Source: Muribaculaceae bacterium (lineage in GTDB: Bacteria > Bacteroidota > Bacteroidia > Bacteroidales > Muribaculaceae). From it: a stretch of DNA of 64,000 nt. The DNA lies in the NCBI GenBank assembly GCA_029061255.1, contig JAIDSL010000099.1, forward strand, positions 18,932-82,931, given 5' to 3'. Made by a program: the position numbers and the translations under genes. The notes below the pieces were generated by a model. It worked only from the letters and a program-made list of their open reading frames with translations, was not told the origin of the DNA and did not search any database. Positions 16,778-26,784 of this stretch are shown here, piece after piece. The stretch's first letter is position 1. The number at the start of each line of letters is the position of its first letter.

Positions 16778-17957
16778 GAAGCAGTTTATTGTTATCGGAC
16801 TGTCCGATAGCCGCAGTCAGTGGTTTACTCCTGAAGTAAGGGAATTAATAGCTTCCGGTCATGTCTTTTCCGGAGGCAGACGACATCATGAGATCGTGAA
16901 AGATCTTTTGCCGGAGGGTTGTGTGTGGATTGACATTGTAGTTCCTTTGGAAAAGGTGTGGGTAGAATATTCTCATTACAGCAAGATTGTGGTATTTGCC
17001 TCAGGAGATCCATTGTTTTATGGCTTTGCCGCCACTTTGAGTCGTGAGTTTCCTGATTGCCGTATGAAAGTATATCCGGCATTCAATTCCCTTCAGATGC
17101 TGGCTCACCGTATGCTTGTTCCGTATGCAGATATGGTGAATATCTCGGTGACGGGTAGACCATGGAAAGGACTTGATTCGGCAGTCATCAGGCAGTGCCC
17201 CCTTATAGGCGTATTGACCGACCACAAAAAGGGACCTGCGGAAATAGCCGGCAGATTGCTTGAATATGGATATGACAATTATATGATGACGGTTGGAGAA
17301 AATCTTGGTAATGAGAGCGAAGAGCTTGTCAGGTCTTTTTCGCTTGAAGAAGCCTACGGCAAAACATTTTCACATCCAAACTGCGTGATCCTTACCAAGA
17401 AATATTCCCGAAAGAGATATTTCGGCATTCCCGAGTCTGAATTTTATCATCTCGAGGGTAGAAGGAATATGATCACCAAGATGCCGATCCGATTGCTGAC
17501 ACTCTCAATGCTTGACCTTTATGAGAGACATACCCTTTGGGATATCGGTTTCTGCACAGGCTCCGTTTCGATAGAGGCCAAACTTCAGTTTCCTTCACTT
17601 GAGGTGGTGGCGTTTGAACGTCGGGAAGAATCACGGGAACTTCTGGTTAAGAATTGCCGTAAATTTGGAGCACCCGGGATAACAGGAGTGATCGGAGACT
17701 TTATGAACTGTGATATCAGTCGCTATCCTTCTCCGGATGCTGTGTTCATAGGTGGACATGGCGGACGACTTGAGGAAATGGTCTGTAGGATATATAAGGT
17801 TTTAAACAAAGGGGGAGTTCTTGTCTTTAATTCTGTCAGCGCGGAAAGTTGCCATGTATTCCGCAATGCAGTTGAAGCCTGTGGCGGAGTCATCGAAGCT
17901 GAACACATACTGATTTTAGATGATCATAACCCGATAACAATACTTAAAGCAAAATGA
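16770..17957 (+). CDS. cobL: CobL / CbiE-CbiT fusion (precorrin-6B C5,15-methyltransferase, decarboxylating)
   Basis: CbiE N-terminus (VVFASGDPLFYGFAATL) and CbiT C-terminus (LWDIGFCTGSVSIEAKL, DAVFIGGHGGRLEEM). Confidence 0.93.
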   Translation: MSEKQFIVIGLSDSRSQWFTPEVRELIASGHVFSGGRRHHEIVKDLLPEGCVWIDIVVPLEKVWVEYSHYSKIVVFASGDPLFYGFAATLSREFPDCRMKVYPAFNSLQMLAHRMLVPYADMVNISVTGRPWKGLDSAVIRQCPLIGVLTDHKKGPAEIAGRLLEYGYDNYMMTVGENLGNESEELVRSFSLEEAYGKTFSHPNCVILTKKYSRKRYFGIPESEFYHLEGRRNMITKMPIRLLTLSMLDLYERHTLWDIGFCTGSVSIEAKLQFPSLEVVAFERREESRELLVKNCRKFGAPGITGVIGDFMNCDISRYPSPDAVFIGGHGGRLEEMVCRIYKVLNKGGVLVFNSVSAESCHVFRNAVEACGGVIEAEHILILDDHNPITILKAK

Positions 17958-19723
17958 AATACATAGTATATATAAACGATGCCGGACTTAAGTTAGGAGA
18001 AATAATACTGAAAGAAAGGCCCGATTACGTACTTATTGACCAAAGAGCGTTCTCTTCAGCTGATTACCATGCAATAGAGGCAATCATCTTTATAGGAGCT
18101 TTAGGAATATGCGTACGTATGATAGCCCCAATGGTAAATGACAAGTACACTGATCCGGCTGTAATTTGTGTGGATAGTATAGGGCACAATGCTATATCTG
18201 TTCTTTCCGGCCACGTCGGTGGTGCCAACCGCTTGTGTGAGGAGGTAGCTCACATCATAGGAGCGAGACCTGTGATTACTACTCAGAGTGACAATACCGG
18301 CGTGTGGAAACTTGACATTTTGGGAAAGTGTATGGGCTGGGCTTCCGATGCATCGCGGACAGAAATGAATCAAGCAATTGCTGCGCTTGTCAATGGTAAG
18401 CCGGTAGGTTTGCTACTCGATATCCGCGACAAAGGAACTGATTATCTGGAGTCTACTCTTCCTCCCAATGTTTCTGTGGTCACAGATCGAACAGATGTGG
18501 CGCAATATCAACTGATCATTGCTGTGACCCCATATGTATATAATTTTGATGTCCTAACTCTCTACTATCGTCCGTTGGTGTTGAATCTTGGCATTGGTTG
18601 CCGGCGCGATTGCAATCCTGACGGAGTTGCAGAGTATATTGGAAAGACTTTGGTTGAGAATGGTATCAGTCCTAAGGCAATAAAGTCGGTTTCCACAATA
18701 GATTTGAAGAAAGATGAGCCTCTCCTTGCTGAGCTTTCAAAGTGGCAAAACATTCATTTGTGTAGCATATATACACCCGATCAACTTGCAGGTATCGTTG
18801 TGCCAAATCCTTCGGAGAAGGTGATGGAAGTGACAGGCGTTCCTGGGGTTGCGGAAAGCTGTGCCATAAAATCGGCTGATTATGGAAAAATTATTTTTGA
18901 GAAGCATAAGGGGAAGGTTTCTGAAGACTCAGATTTCACATTTGCCGTAGCTCTTGATAAAGGAGCCTTGCGTGGAGGTCATATTGAGATCGTCGGGGCC
19001 GGTCCGGGCGATCCTGAACTCGTATCGGTAAGGGGAAAGCGTTTCCTTGAGCAAGCCGACCTTATCTTGTATGCCGGAAGTCTTGTTCCTATAGAATTGA
19101 CTTATTATGCCAAGCCGGGTTGCGTGGTGAGAAGTTCTGCCTCAATGAATCTTGAAGAGCAGTTTACTTTGATGAAGGAGTTTTATGATAGAGACAGACT
19201 CGTGGTTCGTCTTCATACAGGCGACCCTTGCATATATGGTGCGATTCAAGAACAGATGGCTTACTTCGACCGATATGGCATGAACTACCATATCACACCC
19301 GGCATTTCATCATTCCAGGCAGCGGCAGCCGCTTTGAAATCTCAGTTTACTATTCCTGAGAAAGTGCAGACCATTATTCTTACACGTGGAGAGGGGCGCA
19401 CTCCGATGCCGGAAAAAGAGCAACTTCACAAACTTGCCGCTTCGCAGAGCACCATGTGCATTTATCTCAGCGCTGGAATCGTAGATGATGTGCAGAGGGA
19501 GCTTTTGATGGCATATCCCCCGGAGACTCCTGTAGCTGCTTGCTACAAGCTGACTTGGAAAGAAGAGAAAATCTATCGTGGTCAGCTTAAGGATTTGGCA
19601 AAGATAGTTCATGATAATAAGCTCACATTGACTACTCTTCTTGTGGTGGGTGAGGCCATAGACAATCGTGAAGGACTGTCACGCCTTTATAATGACAGTT
19701 TCAAGCATCTTTTCAGGAAATGA
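17954..19723 (+). CDS. Fused CbiG (cobalt-precorrin-5A hydrolase) - CobM/CbiF (C11-methyltransferase)
   Basis: CbiG region (AIIFIGALGICVRMIAPMVNDKYTDPAV, SVLSGHVGGANRL). CobM region (GAGPGDPELVSVRGKRFLEQADLILYAGSLVP, VVRLHTGDPCIYGAIQEQ). Confidence 0.93.
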   Translation: MKYIVYINDAGLKLGEIILKERPDYVLIDQRAFSSADYHAIEAIIFIGALGICVRMIAPMVNDKYTDPAVICVDSIGHNAISVLSGHVGGANRLCEEVAHIIGARPVITTQSDNTGVWKLDILGKCMGWASDASRTEMNQAIAALVNGKPVGLLLDIRDKGTDYLESTLPPNVSVVTDRTDVAQYQLIIAVTPYVYNFDVLTLYYRPLVLNLGIGCRRDCNPDGVAEYIGKTLVENGISPKAIKSVSTIDLKKDEPLLAELSKWQNIHLCSIYTPDQLAGIVVPNPSEKVMEVTGVPGVAESCAIKSADYGKIIFEKHKGKVSEDSDFTFAVALDKGALRGGHIEIVGAGPGDPELVSVRGKRFLEQADLILYAGSLVPIELTYYAKPGCVVRSSASMNLEEQFTLMKEFYDRDRLVVRLHTGDPCIYGAIQEQMAYFDRYGMNYHITPGISSFQAAAAALKSQFTIPEKVQTIILTRGEGRTPMPEKEQLHKLAASQSTMCIYLSAGIVDDVQRELLMAYPPETPVAACYKLTWKEEKIYRGQLKDLAKIVHDNKLTLTTLLVVGEAIDNREGLSRLYNDSFKHLFRK

Positions 19724-21516
19724 TACTTGTTTTCGGAGGCACTACGGAAGGAAGGATAGCAGTAGAGACACTTGATGAAGGAGCCGGACACTATTTCTAC
19801 TCTACGCGAGGGGATCTTCAGACGATAGAATGTGCACATGGTGAGCATATATATGGCGCTATGACAGAGTCGGACATGGTCGACTTTTGTAGATCCAATG
19901 CCATACGTCTGATAATTGATGCGGCGCATCCGTTTGCCTCTTCTTTGCATTCCACTGTTGACAAGGCCAGCCATCAACTGGGCATTCAGGTCATAAGGTT
20001 TGAGCGCAGATATCCTTCCGTTGACTATGCAAACACTGTGTGGTGTGATGATTTTGAAGATGCAGTTAAACTCATGGAGAGCGCCGGGATCAAAAGACTT
20101 CTTGCGCTAACCGGTGTGCAGACCATCAAAAAGCTAAAACCATATTGGAGCAGGCATGAGACATGGTTTCGTATACTGAGACGCGATGAGTCTGTTGAAA
20201 TGGCTACAGAAGAAGGATTTCCTATGAATAGACTGGTATATTATGATGATTCTTCGGTGGATTCTTTGGTTCAGACTATTCAGCCGGATGCGCTGATTAC
20301 TAAGGAAAGCGGAGAGAGCGGTGGCTTTATGGAAAAGATTGAGTCTGCTGAGCGTCATGGGATAAAGGTTTTTGTAGTAAAGCGTCCGAAACTGTCAGAT
20401 AAATTCTTAATCGTTGATGGCCGGCATGGACTGCGACGAGAGATTGAGAGGTTATTGCCTGAATTTTATCCCTTGCATACAGGTTTCACTACAGGCTCTT
20501 GTGCCACAGCAGCTGCAAAGGCTGCCCTTGTAGCGCTATTGACCGGAAGAAAGGTGAGAGACATTGACTTCAAGATACCGGATGGTGAGACTCTTCATAT
20601 GCCCGTTGAGTCAATCGCGATCGAAAGCAATTCAGCTATCGCAAGTGTAATCAAGGATGCGGGAGACGATCCGGATGTGACCGACAAGTCTTTGATATCT
20701 GTCAAAGTATCGTTTGCGGAGCATGATGGAATCCGCTTCCTTGGCGGAGAGGGAATAGGGACTGTAACTCTGCCAGGACTCGGACTTCCAGTCGGTGAAG
20801 CAGCTATCAATCCGGTTCCGCGTTCGATGATGGGAGCTGAACTTTCGGCTCTATACGATGGTGGACTTGACGTTACGGTGTCTCTGGAGCGTGGAGAAGA
20901 ACTTGCGGAAAGGACTTTCAATCCAAGGGTTGGAGTTATGGGTGGTGTTTCCATTATAGGCACATCCGGCATAGTGCGTCCATTCTCCCACGAAGCATTT
21001 CTGGAATCCTTACGAAGGGAGATGAATGTGGCTTTGGCTAACGGTTGCGAAGAGGTAATAGTGAATTCCGGGGGCAAAAGTGAGAAATATATGAAGGCTC
21101 TTTTTCCATGGTTTTCTCAACAAGCCTTTATCCATTATGGCAATGCTATCGGAGAGACAATGAAGATTGCTGATGAGTGTGGAGTCAAGCACCTCATTAT
21201 CGGACTTATGTTGGGAAAGGCGGTGAAACTTGCGGAAGGCAATATGGATACACACAGCCATAAAGTGACAGTCAACAGGGAATTCCTTATGTCTTTGGCT
21301 GAGGAATGCGGTTGTTCGGATGGTTCCAAGAAGGCAATCGCAAATCTGTCTCTCGCAAGGGAGCTTCCATCACTTCTTAGCGAAGCCGATGCTATGCTCT
21401 TTTTTCCTGAGCTTTTAAGACGCTGTCATTTGCATTGCTCAAAGATTTTTAAAGGAAAATTAGATGCTGTCCTGATAGCAGACGATGGTAAGATATTAAG
21501 TAAGACATGGCAATGA
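19720..21516 (+). CDS. Fused CobK/CbiJ (precorrin-6A reductase) - CbiD (cobalt-precorrin-5B C1-methyltransferase)
   Basis: N-terminal MILVFGGTTEGRIAVE, IIDAAHPFASSLHS (CobK). C-terminal LHTGFTTGSCATAAAKAAL (CbiD). Confidence 0.93.
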   Translation: MILVFGGTTEGRIAVETLDEGAGHYFYSTRGDLQTIECAHGEHIYGAMTESDMVDFCRSNAIRLIIDAAHPFASSLHSTVDKASHQLGIQVIRFERRYPSVDYANTVWCDDFEDAVKLMESAGIKRLLALTGVQTIKKLKPYWSRHETWFRILRRDESVEMATEEGFPMNRLVYYDDSSVDSLVQTIQPDALITKESGESGGFMEKIESAERHGIKVFVVKRPKLSDKFLIVDGRHGLRREIERLLPEFYPLHTGFTTGSCATAAAKAALVALLTGRKVRDIDFKIPDGETLHMPVESIAIESNSAIASVIKDAGDDPDVTDKSLISVKVSFAEHDGIRFLGGEGIGTVTLPGLGLPVGEAAINPVPRSMMGAELSALYDGGLDVTVSLERGEELAERTFNPRVGVMGGVSIIGTSGIVRPFSHEAFLESLRREMNVALANGCEEVIVNSGGKSEKYMKALFPWFSQQAFIHYGNAIGETMKIADECGVKHLIIGLMLGKAVKLAEGNMDTHSHKVTVNREFLMSLAEECGCSDGSKKAIANLSLARELPSLLSEADAMLFFPELLRRCHLHCSKIFKGKLDAVLIADDGKILSKTWQ

Positions 21517-22787
21517 AAAAGAATTCGTTTCTAATAGCGGCTGCTTCATCAGGGAGCGGCAAGACTACACTTTCTTTGGGACTTATGAAAGCCTTGTCGC
21601 GAAGGGGAATGACGGTGCAGCCCTTCAAGTGCGGTCCCGATTATATCGATACCCAATATCATACGTTGGCAACAGGACAGAGTTCAATAAATCTGGATCT
21701 CTTTATGTCGTCTGAAAATCATGTAAAGGAGATTTATTGTCGCTACGGCACTGACAGCGATGTAAACATCGTTGAAGGTGTCATGGGTATGTTTGACGGG
21801 TATGACAGGATGGCGGGTAGCAGTGCCGATTTAGCCGTTAAACTGGATATTCCGGTGGTCCTTCTTGTCAATGCCGCGTCAACTGCTTTTTCTGTAGCCG
21901 CTACGATATATGGATTCACTCGTTTTCGCAAGGATGTAAAGGTAGTTGGCGTGATTTTCAATCGTGTCGCCTCTGAAAATCATTATGCGTTCCTTAAAGA
22001 CGCATGTGCCGAGACCGGAGTCCCTTCATTAGGCTATATCCCCAAGAACGATGCCCTTAAGACACCTTCACGACATTTAGGACTGTCGCTCGATTCGGTC
22101 GCTGAAATAGAGAGGTTTATCGAAGCGGCGGCGGATGAAGTGGAACGCAATATAGATATAGAGACTCTGCTTTCGCTTACTGAGGTGGATGCAGACGAAC
22201 CGAAGAGGTATGTGACTGCGGTTGATGACAAGGTGATTGCCGTCGCAAAAGATGAGGCGTTTAACTTTATCTATCCCGTAAATATCGAGGCGTTACGGAG
22301 CAGGATCGTTTACTTTTCCCCGCTGCGCGACACGTCACTTCCTGATGCGGATATGATCTATCTTCCGGGGGGTTATCCCGAATTGTTTGCAGATGAATTG
22401 GAACGGAATGTCGGTATGCGTAAGGCTATAAAGGAATATGCTGATTCAGGAGGTAAGATACTTGCCGAGTGCGGAGGCATGATATACCTGACCGAAGAGG
22501 TCGACGGCAATCAGATGTGTGGAGTATTGCCATTGAAGACCACAATGGAGAATGCCAGGCTGACATTAGGCTACAGGAAGGTGGCTTTCCCTGAATTGAA
22601 TATGAGTGGACACGAATTTCATTACTCTCATACTATTCCTTCGAAGGAGTATATTGAATCTGTAGCGCAACAGTTCAATGTTAAAGGGAAGCCGGTATCG
22701 ACTCCTATATACAGATATAGGAATACTTTCGCAGGCTACACTCATCTTTATTGGGGAGAGACAGACATTTTTAAACTTTGGAATTGA
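21507..22787 (+). CDS. cbiA: Cobyrinate a,c-diamide synthase CbiA/CobB
   Basis: SGSGKTTLSLGLMKALSRRGMTVQPFKCGPDYIDTQYH; YLPGGYPELFADEL; amidotransferase CGGMIYL. Confidence 0.95.
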   Translation: MAMKKNSFLIAAASSGSGKTTLSLGLMKALSRRGMTVQPFKCGPDYIDTQYHTLATGQSSINLDLFMSSENHVKEIYCRYGTDSDVNIVEGVMGMFDGYDRMAGSSADLAVKLDIPVVLLVNAASTAFSVAATIYGFTRFRKDVKVVGVIFNRVASENHYAFLKDACAETGVPSLGYIPKNDALKTPSRHLGLSLDSVAEIERFIEAAADEVERNIDIETLLSLTEVDADEPKRYVTAVDDKVIAVAKDEAFNFIYPVNIEALRSRIVYFSPLRDTSLPDADMIYLPGGYPELFADELERNVGMRKAIKEYADSGGKILAECGGMIYLTEEVDGNQMCGVLPLKTTMENARLTLGYRKVAFPELNMSGHEFHYSHTIPSKEYIESVAQQFNVKGKPVSTPIYRYRNTFAGYTHLYWGETDIFKLWN

Positions 22788-23359
22788 TGAACAGGATATA
22801 CACAAGAACCGGTGACAAAGGCATGACTTCCATTCATGGTGGACTTCGGGTGCCAAAGACCGATATACGAATTGAGGCAAACGGAAATCTTGATGAGCTT
22901 AACGTAGCCGTAGGAGCGATACGGACCTCATTGCCTTCCGGCCATATGTGGCAGACCCGGCTCCGGGAGATCCAACTCAACCTTATGTCTCTTATGAGCT
23001 TGGTGGCAACATTAAGCGAACAGCGCGTACACAATCCCAATCAACTTCCGGCTACCCTGGTAAGGGATCTGGAATGTTGGATTGATGATATAAATTCCCA
23101 ATGCACTCCTCCCGACAGTTTCATACTCCCCGGAGGAACTCCATTGGCTACCCTGATGCATCAGGCGAGAGTGACTGCGAGGAGAGCGGAGCGGAATCTA
23201 TGGCATCTTGATGATCTTGATCCTGTGCCTGAGAATATCCTTCGGTACATCAATCGTCTGTCTGACCTTTTCTTCATTATGTCGCGTCATGAACTTCAGC
23301 ATTCCGGCAGCAAGGAAGAAATATGGCGTGAATTTGGATATAAACGAAAACAGAAATGA
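22787..23359 (+). CDS. pduO: PduO-type cob(I)yrinate a,c-diamide adenosyltransferase
   Basis: MNRIYTRTGDKGMTSIHGGLRVPKTDIRIEANGNLDELN; ATG at 22787 chosen over the TTG of the ORF track. Confidence 0.92.
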   Translation: MNRIYTRTGDKGMTSIHGGLRVPKTDIRIEANGNLDELNVAVGAIRTSLPSGHMWQTRLREIQLNLMSLMSLVATLSEQRVHNPNQLPATLVRDLECWIDDINSQCTPPDSFILPGGTPLATLMHQARVTARRAERNLWHLDDLDPVPENILRYINRLSDLFFIMSRHELQHSGSKEEIWREFGYKRKQK

Positions 23360-24825
23360 AACGATTATCACCTATAATGCTGGCAGGTACGGGAAGCGAT
23401 GTGGGTAAGAGCCTCATCGCAACCGGACTGTGCCGTATATTTCTTCAAGACGGATATTCTCCCGCCCCATTCAAAGCCCAGAATATGGCGCTCAATTCCT
23501 ATGCGACACCCGACGGTCTGGAAATCGGCAGGGCTCAGGCTGTTCAGGCGGAGGCTGCCGGCATTCCATGTTCTTCCGACATGAATCCGATTCTTTTGAA
23601 ACCGTCAGGTGAACATACATCACAAGTCGTGCTGAATGGAAAACCCTCCGGCAATCGAGATGCATATTCTTATTTCCGTAAGGAAGGGAAAGAGGAACTG
23701 CGAAGATTGGCTCATGAGGCATTCGACCGTCTCTCGTCCCGTTATAATCCCATTGTGCTTGAAGGTGCTGGGAGCATTTCCGAACTCAATCTGCGTGACG
23801 GTGATATAGTCAACATGTCTATGGCACGATATGCCGGTGCGGATGTTATTTTAGTAGCCGATATTGACAGGGGCGGTGTGTTTGCAAGCGTATATGGATC
23901 GGTGATGCTGCAGACTCCGGAAGACCGCAAGCGTATAAAAGGGATACTCATCAATAAGTTCAGAGGTGATCTGAGGTTGTTTGATAGTGGCAGGCGTCTG
24001 TTGGAGGAATTGTGTGGTATTCCGGTACTTGGAGTAGTGCCGATGGCCAACCATATAAAGATAGAGGAAGAGGATTCTGTAGCTCTTGAAAATAAAACGA
24101 AATCGATAACCGAGAATAAGGTAAAGGTTGGAGTTGTCGCATTGCCACATATCTCTAATTTCACTGATTTCAATGTGCTGGAGCGTCATCCCGAGGTAAA
24201 TCTCTTCTATATTACTGATCCCGAAGATGTAGATGAAGCCGACATAATCATAATTCCCGGCAGCAAGAATACATTGGCAGATATCAACCATCTTCGAAAA
24301 AGAGGTTTTGCGGGAAGAATAATCCGAGCGAGAGAAGCCGGAAAGAGTGTCATAGGAATTTGCGGAGGATATCAGATGATGGGGATGATGATATCAGATC
24401 CGGACGGAGTAGAAGGAGAGATCAGGCAGTTGCCGGGCCTGGGATTGCTCCCAGTCTCCACCGTTCTTACCGACAGCAAGACCACAAGGCAGGTACAATT
24501 CCGTTTTCTTGATTCGGAAGAAATATGTGCGGGTTATGAAATCCATATGGGACATACTGAATCCAATTCTCCTTTGACGAAGAATATGGATGGCGGGCAA
24601 GACGGGTGTTTCGTAGATGAGCGGTGTTATGGTTCCTACATTCATGGAATCCTGGATAACCCGGTGGTATTGGATTACATATTGGCTCCATATAGGACCC
24701 GGAATTCTATGACTGATTTTGATTACCATGCATTCAAGGAGTCGCAGTATGATGCCCTCGCCGCATTGCTAAGGAAATACGTTGATATTGAAAGGCTTTA
24801 TAAAATAATGATGGATCATGATTGA
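23356..24825 (+). CDS. cobQ: Cobyric acid synthase CobQ/CbiP
   Basis: MLAGTGSDVGKSLIATGLCRIF, PFKAQNMALNSY, IPGSKNTLADI, IGICGGYQMMG. Confidence 0.96.
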   Translation: MKRLSPIMLAGTGSDVGKSLIATGLCRIFLQDGYSPAPFKAQNMALNSYATPDGLEIGRAQAVQAEAAGIPCSSDMNPILLKPSGEHTSQVVLNGKPSGNRDAYSYFRKEGKEELRRLAHEAFDRLSSRYNPIVLEGAGSISELNLRDGDIVNMSMARYAGADVILVADIDRGGVFASVYGSVMLQTPEDRKRIKGILINKFRGDLRLFDSGRRLLEELCGIPVLGVVPMANHIKIEEEDSVALENKTKSITENKVKVGVVALPHISNFTDFNVLERHPEVNLFYITDPEDVDEADIIIIPGSKNTLADINHLRKRGFAGRIIRAREAGKSVIGICGGYQMMGMMISDPDGVEGEIRQLPGLGLLPVSTVLTDSKTTRQVQFRFLDSEEICAGYEIHMGHTESNSPLTKNMDGGQDGCFVDERCYGSYIHGILDNPVVLDYILAPYRTRNSMTDFDYHAFKESQYDALAALLRKYVDIERLYKIMMDHD

Positions 24826-25843
24826 CGGACATGGTGATGATGTTTTCCGCTATGGCGGAAATGTAAAGGTGAATTTCAGCACAAATATCCATCAGGGTGT
24901 AGATCATTCAGGATTGATGAGGCACCTTGCCTCTTGTCCTCGACTTCTGTCCAGTTATCCTGAACCTGAACCGGTCAGCGTGGAGAAGAAGCTCAGTGAG
25001 ACCATTGGTATTCCGGTCGATGACATAATAGTAACGAATGGAGCTACCGAAGCGATCTATCTTATTGCGCGTAAGATGCAAGGATCAAGGTCTGCCGTTG
25101 TAGTCCCGACTTTTCGTGAATATCAGGATGCCTGCGCTATGTATGCCCACACCGTTAGGTTCATCCCGGAATGCGAAGTATTGAATGGAGCATTCATTGA
25201 CTTAAAACCTAATTTGGTATGGCTGTGTAATCCTAATAATCCTACCGGTAGGGTATTTAATAGGGAAGTTCTTCTCAATATAATTGATACCTGCTCTGAG
25301 ACTCTTTTTGTAGTTGACCAAGCCTATGCGGACTATTCTGTAGGGGATGTCCTTGAAGTTTCGGATGTATTGTCGCGTAAAAACGTGATCATGCTTCAGT
25401 CGCTTACCAAGCAGTTTGCTGTCCCGGGACTTCGAATAGGATATGCTGTAGCTCCGTCAGAAATAATATCCGGACTCCGTATAATGCGTATGCCTTGGTC
25501 GGTGAATTCTTTTGCTATCGAGGCATCCCATTATCTTTTGGAGCATAGGAAAGACTATTTTATTGATAGGTATCAGCTCCATGAAGAAGCTTTGGGCATG
25601 TCTAAGGCTTTACGCCGTCTCAGGATTGAATGTCAGGATACGGACTGTAATTTTATCCTTTGCAGGTTGCCTGAAGGAAACGCCTCTCAACTGAAGGAAT
25701 GGCTTATGGACAGGTATGGCCTGCTTATCAGGGATGCATCTAATTTCGAGACTCTGGACCATACGTATTTTCGTGTCGCGGCTCAGGACCATGAAAGTAA
25801 TGAACTGCTTATAAAATGTATTGAGGAATGGATGTCATTGTAA
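24818..25843 (+). CDS. L-threonine-O-3-phosphate decarboxylase-like aminotransferase (CobD/CobC type)
   Basis: HGDDVFRYGGNVKVNFSTNIHQGV; PLP fold NGATEAIYLIAR, LCNPNNPTG, SLTKQFAVPGLRIGY. Confidence 0.88.
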   Translation: MIDGHGDDVFRYGGNVKVNFSTNIHQGVDHSGLMRHLASCPRLLSSYPEPEPVSVEKKLSETIGIPVDDIIVTNGATEAIYLIARKMQGSRSAVVVPTFREYQDACAMYAHTVRFIPECEVLNGAFIDLKPNLVWLCNPNNPTGRVFNREVLLNIIDTCSETLFVVDQAYADYSVGDVLEVSDVLSRKNVIMLQSLTKQFAVPGLRIGYAVAPSEIISGLRIMRMPWSVNSFAIEASHYLLEHRKDYFIDRYQLHEEALGMSKALRRLRIECQDTDCNFILCRLPEGNASQLKEWLMDRYGLLIRDASNFETLDHTYFRVAAQDHESNELLIKCIEEWMSL

Positions 25844-26784
25844 ACCTCTCTCCGTTGCTGATAGGATGGATTATGGACCTTATGTTTGGGGATCCTGTCA
25901 GGTTGCCTCATCCTGTGGTATGGTTTGGAAAGTCTATATCAGGACTTGAACATCTTTTCAACAAGGGATCTCACAGAAAAAACAAAGGAGCAATAGTAGC
26001 ACTCTTCCTTATCATTGGTGTGTTCGCAGTGACTTGGCTATTTTTAAGGTTATTCTCATCAGTATGGTGGCTTGATATTGTGGTGCAGTCGATATTGGTG
26101 TTTTACTGTCTTGCCGGTACTACGCTTATTCGCGAAGTCAGAATGACCTTTGTTGCGGTTGATGAGTCCCTTGAAGCCGGTCGTAGACAGGTCGGAAGGA
26201 TTGTTGGCAGAGATACTTCAGGACTTTCCGCACAGGAGATACGGACCGCTGCGCTTGAGACATTGGCTGAGAATCTCAGTGACGGGGTAATCGCTCCCCT
26301 ATTCTGGTATGCCGTTTTAGGCGTGCCGGGCATGATGGCTTATAAGATGGTAAATACGCTCGACTCGATGATCGGATATCGAAACTCCCGATACAAGGAT
26401 TTCGGTTGTGTTGCAGCCCGTATCGACGATGTTGCCAATTATATTCCGGCAAGGGTGACAGCGTTTCTGATGGTAGTGGTATCCGGTAGTTTGAGCCTGT
26501 TGCGTTTCGTCAGAAAATATGGAAGCCGACATCTAAGTCCCAACAGCGGCTATCCGGAGGCGGCTTTGGCAGGCATTCTTGACTGCCGTTTCGGGGGACC
26601 GCACGATTACTTCGGCGAAAATGTCGACAAACCCTTCATCGGAGAACACCATAGGGATTTCACCACTCTCGACGCGACAAAAGCCATTTGCATAAACCGC
26701 CGTGTCGAAATCTTCGCTGTATTCCTGACCCTCCTTGTCAGATGGTCAATTCTATTACTGAGCCGAATGGCGGAATATTCCTGA
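25828..26784 (+). CDS. cbiB: Adenosylcobinamide-phosphate synthase CbiB
   Basis: DLMFGDPVRLPHPVVWFGKSI; RDTSGLSAQEIRTAALETLAENLSDGVIAPLFW; MVNTLDSMIGYRNSRYKDFG. Confidence 0.95.
   Translation: MDVIVNLSPLLIGWIMDLMFGDPVRLPHPVVWFGKSISGLEHLFNKGSHRKNKGAIVALFLIIGVFAVTWLFLRLFSSVWWLDIVVQSILVFYCLAGTTLIREVRMTFVAVDESLEAGRRQVGRIVGRDTSGLSAQEIRTAALETLAENLSDGVIAPLFWYAVLGVPGMMAYKMVNTLDSMIGYRNSRYKDFGCVAARIDDVANYIPARVTAFLMVVVSGSLSLLRFVRKYGSRHLSPNSGYPEAALAGILDCRFGGPHDYFGENVDKPFIGEHHRDFTTLDATKAICINRRVEIFAVFLTLLVRWSILLLSRMAEYS

Noticed and set aside
20595-21077. 160-aa minus-strand ORF inside cobK-cbiD
   Set aside because: Ser/Pro-rich antisense shadow ORF; the plus-strand CbiD domain is unambiguous.
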